A stretch of 27,871 nucleotides of DNA from DATGZX01 sp035296965. Lineage in GTDB: Bacteria > Planctomycetota > Planctomycetia > Gemmatales > Gemmataceae. Within the stretch, counting starts at the first letter, position 1, and every line of letters begins with the position of its first letter. The notes below the pieces were generated by a model. It searched no databases, was not told the DNA's origin, and worked only from the letters and a program-made list of their open reading frames with translations. Made by a program: the position numbers and the translations under genes. The DNA is taken from the NCBI GenBank assembly GCA_035296965.1, contig DATGZX010000278.1:1-27871 (forward strand), read 5' to 3'. Below are positions 23,303-27,871 of the stretch, in pieces.

Positions 23303-23659
23303 ATGCCCGACACGACGGCAACCGGCGGCGCCACTCCCACGGTCACGGTGAGCGGCAACAACAGCGGGTTCGACCCGCAGATGGTCTTCACCGGCGCCAT
23401 GGCCCGCCTCAACGAGATCGGCAACCTATCCATTCAGCAAGCCACCGAAAACAGCGGCCGGCTCTCGGCCATGTTCGGCGTGCGTGCCGCACAATCCAAT
23501 CCTGTGGAAGCCGCGAGCATTCAAACGCTCAAGGCAGCGGGTCAGCCGGAGAATGCCGGCGCCGGCGCCATCTCTTCGTTGGCAAGCGTTTTGTCCATGG
23601 CCCTGATGAATCTGGCCCATGTAACGCCGGCAACGCAGACGCCGCCTACCCAGAAGTAG
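23303..23659 (+). CDS. Hypothetical 118-residue protein
   Basis: The product is rich in Ala, Asn, Gly, Ser and Thr. Its central part is helical (MVFTGAMARLNEIGNLSIQQ) and it ends in a Pro/Thr tail. There is no clear signal peptide, membrane helix or motif. AGAGGAG lies just upstream of the ATG. It is in the same operon as the protease, 18 bases after its stop. Confidence 0.5.
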   Translation: MPDTTATGGATPTVTVSGNNSGFDPQMVFTGAMARLNEIGNLSIQQATENSGRLSAMFGVRAAQSNPVEAASIQTLKAAGQPENAGAGAISSLASVLSMALMNLAHVTPATQTPPTQK

Positions 23660-23797
23660 ACAAGTCGAAGGCGTGGCCCTGGGTCTCGGTGTCCGGAACC
23701 AAAGTTCCCAGCTTCCGGCCCGAGGCTCTGGGGTTCTTCCCGAGTCCCGCGCCTCCTGATCCCCCGACACCGTTCCCATCCTCCCTTGGAGGGCCGC
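23660..23797. repeat. GC-rich intergenic repeat-like sequence
   Basis: This 138-base gap contains TCGGTGTCCGGAACCAAAG and CCCGAGTCCCGCGCC-like boxes with short complementary parts, similar in style to the other intergenic repeats but with no exact partner elsewhere in the window. No open frame of interest. Confidence 0.35.
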
Positions 23798-24289
23798 ATG
23801 GCCGCGCTGAACTTCAAAGAGCGCCTGTTCCTCTGGTTGGCCAACATGGTGCAAACGGAGACCGCGCTCGACAACGCGCTGCAAACCTTTCATCTCGCGT
23901 GCGACAAGGAGTTAGCCACCATGGCGGCTTACCGGTCGATGGGCATGGATCCCAATGCCGCTCCCAAGTTCGGTTGGCCGCTCATGGACCGGCAAGGCAT
24001 TCACATGAACATGATCGACAAGGGCGGCGGCGCAGCCAAGCTCACCCTGGCAGTCGTCCTCGGCGCCGCCCTTGTCGTTGGCGGGACCTGGGCCAGCCTC
24101 GCGCTTTACAAGCCCACCTCTGATCTCCGACCCGCCGTTTCCGATTCCCGACCCCCCAGCCCCGAGCCTCGGCCGCCCGCCTCCGACCCCCGAGCCCCGG
24201 TGCCCAAGGGCCACGATGTTCTCCTCGAGGAATCCAGCGACGGCGGCAAAACCTGGCACGAAATCCAACGGGAGCACATCCAACCATGA
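23798..24289 (+). CDS. Single-pass membrane protein with Pro-rich tail
   Basis: The product has 163 residues: an N-terminal helical domain (FKERLFLWLANMVQTETALD), one membrane helix at about 85-107 (LTLAVVLGAALVVGGTWASL), then a Pro/Ser/Arg-rich stretch (PAVSDSRPPSPEPRPPASDP) that resembles repeat-derived sequence, and a short end (LLEESSDGGKTWHEIQRE). GGAGG precedes the ATG at 23798. It overlaps the next membrane gene as ATGA. Role unknown; a spanin- or holin-type accessory is possible. Confidence 0.55.
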   Translation: MAALNFKERLFLWLANMVQTETALDNALQTFHLACDKELATMAAYRSMGMDPNAAPKFGWPLMDRQGIHMNMIDKGGGAAKLTLAVVLGAALVVGGTWASLALYKPTSDLRPAVSDSRPPSPEPRPPASDPRAPVPKGHDVLLEESSDGGKTWHEIQREHIQP

Positions 24290-24504
24290 ACCAACGCGGC
24301 AACCTGATTACCTGGCTTGTCATCCTCTCGTTCACGGTCGTCATGATCGCCTACGACGTCCTCGCCTACGCTCTGTGGGGCGTGGACGCGACGATCAGCC
24401 GGCGCGTATTGTTCGCCTCCCAGGGAACACCGCTCATTGCCTTTGCCGTGGGCGTTCTGTGCGGTCATCTGTTTTGGCCGCAGCGACCCAGCAGCAAGGA
24501 GTAA
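24286..24504 (+). CDS. Two-pass small membrane protein, phage-type
   Basis: This is a 72-residue protein with helices at about 8-28 (ITWLVILSFTVVMIAYDVLA) and 48-64 (GTPLIAFAVGVLCGHLFWPQ), joined by a loop with DATISR. A short protein with YDVLAY, ATIS and GVLCGHLFWP segments resembles a conserved phage membrane family I recall from tailed-phage lysis regions. It overlaps the gene upstream by ATGA. Confidence 0.6.
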   Translation: MNQRGNLITWLVILSFTVVMIAYDVLAYALWGVDATISRRVLFASQGTPLIAFAVGVLCGHLFWPQRPSSKE

Positions 24505-24510
24505 CCATCC

Positions 24511-25857
24511 ATGAGTGAGATTACCTCCACCGTTTCCATCGGCACTCAGCAATACGACCTGTTCGATCCGCCCGTCTCGACTTCCCCGGCAAAACCCAGC
24601 GCCGGCACGCAGTCGGTTGCTGACATCGCGCCGGTGGTCAAGTCTGCGGACTTCACGTTTGCCGGCGGCCAGCTGCTGCCCAAGCTGGCGACCGAAGGCA
24701 ACCCCTACGGCGGTCTGGCTTACGACCCGACCTCGAACACTCTGTTCACGATTGGCCGCCTCGGCAACAACATCCTCCAGGTTAGCAACGTCCTCGCGGC
24801 CGGGAGCGACCCACTCAAGTTTCCCCGTGCTGCCCTGGTCAAGAACTATGGCACCGCAATCTATGGCGGTCTGCGCACCGTCAATCCCAATAACGGGACG
24901 CCGACTACAGAAGGACTATTCTGGGATAGCGGCACGCTCTACGCCCTCTATGGCGGCAACTACGCCGTGTCGCCCAAGGCCGACCCTTGCCTCGTCGCGA
25001 TCGATTTTATGGGCAGCGGCCAAAGCGCGCGCGGGCCTTACAGCCTGGATGTCAGCTCGCAACTGGGGCGCGAATGGGCCTACAAGCTGCCCGCCTGGTT
25101 CGCCCAGAAATACACTTCAGGTCGCACACTCTGCCTTGGCGCCGGCGTGACCTCTGGGGCGAGCCATTGCAGCTTCGGGCCTAATGCGCTTGCCGTCGAT
25201 ACTCCGGCAACCGCGATGTCGCTAACGCTCACCTCCAAGACGCTTCTCGACTACCCTGAGTCCTCGACCGATCGCACCAATCCCTACGGCACCCGGCTGC
25301 CGCGGCCGGGAGACTACACGATTTACAGCGGGACTCCCGGACAGATCTTTTATCCCTGCCCTGCCGGCACACATCAATTTGGTCCTGTGGCTGCGGATGG
25401 CGTCGGCGTTTGGGGCTCAGCGGATTATGCGCGCGCCGGCTGCTTTATCGATTTGCCGGACAAGCAAGGTTTGCTCGTCTTCGTCAGCCAGGGCTACGGA
25501 GCTTTTTGGTACGGCAACGGCAAGGAACAGAGCGCCGGCGGCGGCACGCTCCAGGCCGATTGCAACGCCGGCGCCAAAGGTCAACACGCGCAGCACTGCC
25601 GGGACGTGGTCTACGTCTACGGTTTGGCGACGCTCGCGGCCGTGGCAACCGGCCAGCTTCAACCCTGGCAAGCCCGGCCCGACTGCACGTTCAGCCTTGG
25701 CACCCAATTCCCATCCATGGCCTGGAATTGCGGCCACCTGATCACCGGGGCCGTCTTCCGGCCAGCCTCGCGGGACGTGCTGATCCTGGCGCAGGGTGCG
25801 GAATCTCTGGGACCTGGTGACAGCAACCCCATTATCTACCGCCTCGAGATTGCCTGA
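24511..25857 (+). CDS. Large beta protein, possible propeller or receptor-type protein
   Basis: This is a 448-residue protein without a signal peptide. Several segments look like repeated beta blades: GGLAYDPTSNTLFTIGRLGN near 70, EGLFWDSGTLYALYGG near 135, GCFIDLPDKQGLLVFVSQGY near 310 and ITGAVFRPASRDVLILAQGA near 415. The spacing and the short hydrophobic strands ending in polar turns suggest a beta-propeller. Eight cysteines are scattered in the middle and C-terminal parts. AAGGAG precedes the ATG. It could be a host-contact protein or an unrelated surface protein; I recognise no family with certainty. Confidence 0.5.
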   Translation: MSEITSTVSIGTQQYDLFDPPVSTSPAKPSAGTQSVADIAPVVKSADFTFAGGQLLPKLATEGNPYGGLAYDPTSNTLFTIGRLGNNILQVSNVLAAGSDPLKFPRAALVKNYGTAIYGGLRTVNPNNGTPTTEGLFWDSGTLYALYGGNYAVSPKADPCLVAIDFMGSGQSARGPYSLDVSSQLGREWAYKLPAWFAQKYTSGRTLCLGAGVTSGASHCSFGPNALAVDTPATAMSLTLTSKTLLDYPESSTDRTNPYGTRLPRPGDYTIYSGTPGQIFYPCPAGTHQFGPVAADGVGVWGSADYARAGCFIDLPDKQGLLVFVSQGYGAFWYGNGKEQSAGGGTLQADCNAGAKGQHAQHCRDVVYVYGLATLAAVATGQLQPWQARPDCTFSLGTQFPSMAWNCGHLITGAVFRPASRDVLILAQGAESLGPGDSNPIIYRLEIA

Positions 25858-25959
25858 ACGAACGCGCCTGGCCCGGCCATTCACGCCAGCAATCTTCACT
25901 TACGAGAAAACCCAAACTTGCCCCAGCCGCGAGACGGCAAGCCATGCCCCCGAGTTCGA

Positions 25960-26178
25960 ATGACTGACATGGACGACTATTGCCCCATCTGTGGAGAGCA
26001 TCTCGGCCGCGACGTGGAGCATCGCCCGTATCTTTGGGCACGGCACTGGTGCGATCCCGTCCGGCTCGCGGCCAGGGACCGAGTGCATCGGGCGGCCGCC
26101 ATCGAACCAGGTCGTTTTGAAGGCCACACGTTTGCGGAGCGCCTGGCAGACGGTTTTGCCCTGACGCAGCTCCGCTAA
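25960..26178 (+). CDS. Small zinc-finger protein
   Basis: The 72-residue product starts TDMDDYCPICGEHLGRDVEH and has two further candidate ligands (RHWCDP and nearby His), enough for one zinc site. The rest is basic and helical (VRLAARDRVHRAAAIE). The gap after the 448-residue gene is about 100 bases. The ATG at 25960 lacks a good ribosome site, so the exact start is uncertain. Confidence 0.5.
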   Translation: MTDMDDYCPICGEHLGRDVEHRPYLWARHWCDPVRLAARDRVHRAAAIEPGRFEGHTFAERLADGFALTQLR

Positions 26179-26199
26179 CCCTTTGAAAGGATTCTTCCC

Positions 26200-26505
26200 A
26201 TGCAAAGGAATCGAACGCTGCGTGTACTTCTGGCCATCGTGGCCTTGTTCCTGCTGGCCTTGCCGGCACTGGCCGGTCCGCCGTGCGCATCGTGCCAGGG
26301 CGGCCGTTGTCTGATCGGAGAGACCGCCGAGTCGCCCTCGCCTTCTCCCTCCTGCGGCTGCTGCGGGCCCCAGGATTGCCCTTGCAAAGGCGCCTGTCCT
26401 TGTTACGCCTGCCAGCGCCCGCGGCTCGATGTCTCCTTCTATTTCGGCCCCCGACTCGAATGGCGATATCCCACCGGCCCCCGGCGCGTTCGCCGCTGGC
26501 GCTAA
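26200..26505 (+). CDS. Secreted Cys-rich small protein
   Basis: The product has 101 residues. A signal peptide with a hydrophobic core (RVLLAIVALFLLALPALA) ends near residue 25. The mature part has 11 cysteines, including CASC, CGCCGPQDCPCKGACPCYAC, then a basic end (PRRVRRWR). AAAGGA precedes the ATG. It could be a periplasmic or surface protein with disulfides or metal; no family recognised. Confidence 0.6.
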   Translation: MQRNRTLRVLLAIVALFLLALPALAGPPCASCQGGRCLIGETAESPSPSPSCGCCGPQDCPCKGACPCYACQRPRLDVSFYFGPRLEWRYPTGPRRVRRWR

Positions 26506-26544
26506 GAGAGTGGTCTGTCCTGCAAGTGCCTGGAGCCGCATCGC

Positions 26545-26592
26545 TGTAGCACAAGCTGATAGCTTGTGCCCCAACCCCGAGCATTGCTCGGG
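26545..26592. repeat. Double-hairpin intergenic repeat, family G
   Basis: GCACAAGCT-GAT-AGCTTGTGC and CCCGAGC-ATT-GCTCGGG are two perfect hairpins seven bases apart. The first is part of another dispersed motif I recall from planctomycete genomes (CACAAGCTGATAGCTTGTG). It lies in the 212-base gap 26506-26717, which otherwise contains a short direct repeat (CTCCGACCTCGCCG twice) and no gene. Confidence 0.7.
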
Positions 26593-26717
26593 CGCCTGGT
26601 GCTGACGGCCCGGAACCCAGGCCCTTGCCGTCTTTCTCGCGCGCGGCGCAATTCTCCGACCTCGCCGTCTTGAACTCGGCGCAGGCCTCCGACCTCGCCG
26701 CTCCCCGGAGTTCCGCC

Positions 26718-27206
26718 ATGTCCCTCCTCGCCTACCTCCTGATCATCCTCCCCATGGACCTGCCGCTCCCCAGGCAGGTCCATGGGGAGCTATTCGCCGC
26801 GCTGGTTCGAACGGCACAAACCTTGGAGCTGGCGGGGGAAGTGGAAAGCTGGCGGCGCGACGATTACCGCGCGGAAGTGCAGTGGTGCCGGGCTACTTAT
26901 CGCGAGCTGCGCGACGCCCCACCCCTCGCCGATGCTGCCCGACTGCCCCCTCAGACAATCTGCGAAGCCCTGGCCCGTTTCGCCGAGGCCGAGGCCCGCT
27001 GGCTCTGCGAACGCCGCCAGCTCCAGTTGCACCATGCGGAGCACATCGCTGCCTTGCTCGAGCAAGCCAACGCCGCCGCCCGCTTCTGGCGCCTGGCCGC
27101 CACGGCGACGGATCCCAGCGCCTGGGTCCGCCAGCGCCGAGTTGCGCTCGCGGAAATGCGGCAATTGCTGGACCACGATCGCTACTACGCAGAAGCCTGG
27201 CCATGA
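26718..27206 (+). CDS. Helical hypothetical protein upstream of the portal
   Basis: The product has 162 residues, rich in Ala, Leu, Arg and Glu, mostly helical (AALVRTAQTLELAGEVESWR; ALARFAEAEARWLCERRQLQ). A short hydrophobic start (SLLAYLLIILP) could be a signal anchor. A 17-bp perfect hairpin lies in codons 11-24. CGGAG precedes the ATG at 26718; an alternative is a downstream start after the hairpin. It ends 111 bases before the portal gene, where a small terminase or other packaging gene is often found, but size and sequence do not prove that. Confidence 0.5.
   Translation: MSLLAYLLIILPMDLPLPRQVHGELFAALVRTAQTLELAGEVESWRRDDYRAEVQWCRATYRELRDAPPLADAARLPPQTICEALARFAEAEARWLCERRQLQLHHAEHIAALLEQANAAARFWRLAATATDPSAWVRQRRVALAEMRQLLDHDRYYAEAWP
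26748..26789. other. 17-bp perfect hairpin in the start of a coding region
   Basis: Arms CTCCCCATGGACCTGCC (26748-26764) and GGCAGGTCCATGGGGAG (26773-26789) pair without mismatch around an 8-base loop. There is no T-run after it, so a plain terminator is unlikely. It could lower translation from the first ATG or be a small mobile repeat. Confidence 0.6.
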
Positions 27207-27317
27207 CGTGATCTGATTCTGTCTCCTCCCTGATCAGTTCGCACGTCACGATGTGCCGCAACCGCTTCGTCGTTCAAAGAAAGATGGGTCGGCAACACTC
27301 ACAAGGAGATTCCTCGC

Positions 27318-27871
27318 ATGGACGCGAATCCCAACGGCCACGCCGACAAGCCCCTCAGTCTCAAAGAAATCCGCGAGCAGAAACGCCTCATCCGCGCCAA
27401 GCTCGAACTCCATCAGCTCAAGAACGCCGAACGCGTTCTGGAAGCTTCCGCCAACTGGGATTACTGGCTCAGCTCGTACGTCGATCTCCTCGACCGCTAT
27501 CGTGACGGCGGCCGGCTTGCCTACCCCATCAGCCAGCCCACCGACCGCCGTTACGGCCAGAACTGGCCCTTCTGGAACACCGAAACCCAGCTCTCCCTGC
27601 TTCGCGCCCAGGCACGCCTGCTGTGCACGATGAACGGCTACACCATTGGCTTCTTGAGCGGCTTGCAAGCCTACGTCATCGGCGACGGTTTCCAGTACCG
27701 CATCGTGGACCGGAAGAACCAGAACGACACCAAGAAGAGCGCCAAGCCTTCTTCCTTCGCACTGAAGGTCCAGGAAATCATCGACGAGTTCTGCGACGTC
27801 AATGACTGGTCCGAATGGGAGCGTGAACTCTTTTGGCGCTCGCGCGAAGACGGCGAGTTCTTCCTCCGTTT
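27318..27871 (+). CDS. Phage portal protein, N-terminal 184 codons (runs off right edge)
   Basis: After an N-terminal helical, charged part (LSLKEIREQKRLIRAKLELH), the sequence has the conserved progression of lambda/Mu-type portals: PFWNTETQLSLLRAQARLLC, then IGFLSGLQAYVIGDGFQYRI, then FCDVNDWSEWERELFWRSRE and DGEFFLRF at the edge. These match the portal core, where an acceptable N-x-W-xxx-E and RxDGE segment is common. The portal forms the 12-mer ring through which DNA is packaged. AAGGAG precedes the ATG. The rest, including any protease-head fusion, lies beyond the window. Confidence 0.85.
   Translation, partial: MDANPNGHADKPLSLKEIREQKRLIRAKLELHQLKNAERVLEASANWDYWLSSYVDLLDRYRDGGRLAYPISQPTDRRYGQNWPFWNTETQLSLLRAQARLLCTMNGYTIGFLSGLQAYVIGDGFQYRIVDRKNQNDTKKSAKPSSFALKVQEIIDEFCDVNDWSEWERELFWRSREDGEFFLR

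Noticed and set aside
26748..26789. Intrinsic terminator
   Set aside because: Strong hairpin but no T-run follows, and it lies inside a probable coding region.
1..27871. tRNA or rRNA genes
   Set aside because: No cloverleaf with the conserved GTTCGA-type arm and no rRNA-like block was recognised by eye; a covariance search would be needed to be sure.

Overview
The window looks like bacterial DNA from a planctomycete carrying a tailed-phage (Caudoviricetes-type) structural region, either a prophage or a phage-derived element. The host guess rests on short dispersed repeats that I associate with planctomycete genomes (elements built from AGTGGTGAGTG/CACTCACCACT, paired TCCAATCTGTCC/GGTTGGAAACC boxes, TTCCAAGGC/GCCTTGGAA boxes), high GC, and many Cys-rich and zinc-ribbon proteins. 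It is recalled knowledge, not a database result.

Layout. (1) 1-3407, minus strand: the first 29 codons of a probable IS66-type transposase, an AAA+ ATPase with a winged-helix tail behind its own promoter-like dyad, and two unrecognised genes; 2933-3407 holds no convincing gene. (2) 20533 down to 3408, minus strand: a long, tightly packed virion operon. In transcription order it runs: capsid protease/scaffold fusion, decoration-like protein, major capsid protein, several small connector-type proteins, two zinc-binding proteins, a large repetitive 877-residue protein, completion/terminator-like proteins, tail-tube-like protein, tail assembly chaperone G with a -1 frameshift extension (GT), tape measure, then baseplate/fibre-type and Cys-rich proteins. 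Many neighbours overlap by ATGA or are separated by only a few bases. (3) 20534-21069: a divergent intergenic region with no recognisable gene. (4) 21070-27871, plus strand: small membrane proteins (holin-like candidates), a zinc ribbon, a secreted trypsin-like protease with a coiled-coil/collagen-like stalk, more membrane and secreted proteins, a 448-residue unknown, and at the right edge the first 184 codons of a portal protein.

The genes fit one virion programme: portal, protease/scaffold and capsid protein build the head; tube, G/GT and tape measure build the tail; the membrane proteins and secreted protease may act in release or at the cell surface. The arrangement is unusual: the portal points the opposite way from the protease and capsid genes and is about 7 kb from them, and no terminase, integrase, repressor or endolysin is visible.

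The two strongest new observations are (a) a textbook -1 frameshift cassette at 8613-8644 (slippery CCCAAAC, 7-base spacer, 7-bp GC-only hairpin whose loop carries the zero-frame stop), and (b) palindromic intergenic repeats that fill the gaps of the virion operon from the stop codon of one gene to just before the next, often supplying that stop codon, and that sit directly upstream of the capsid and tail-tube genes.
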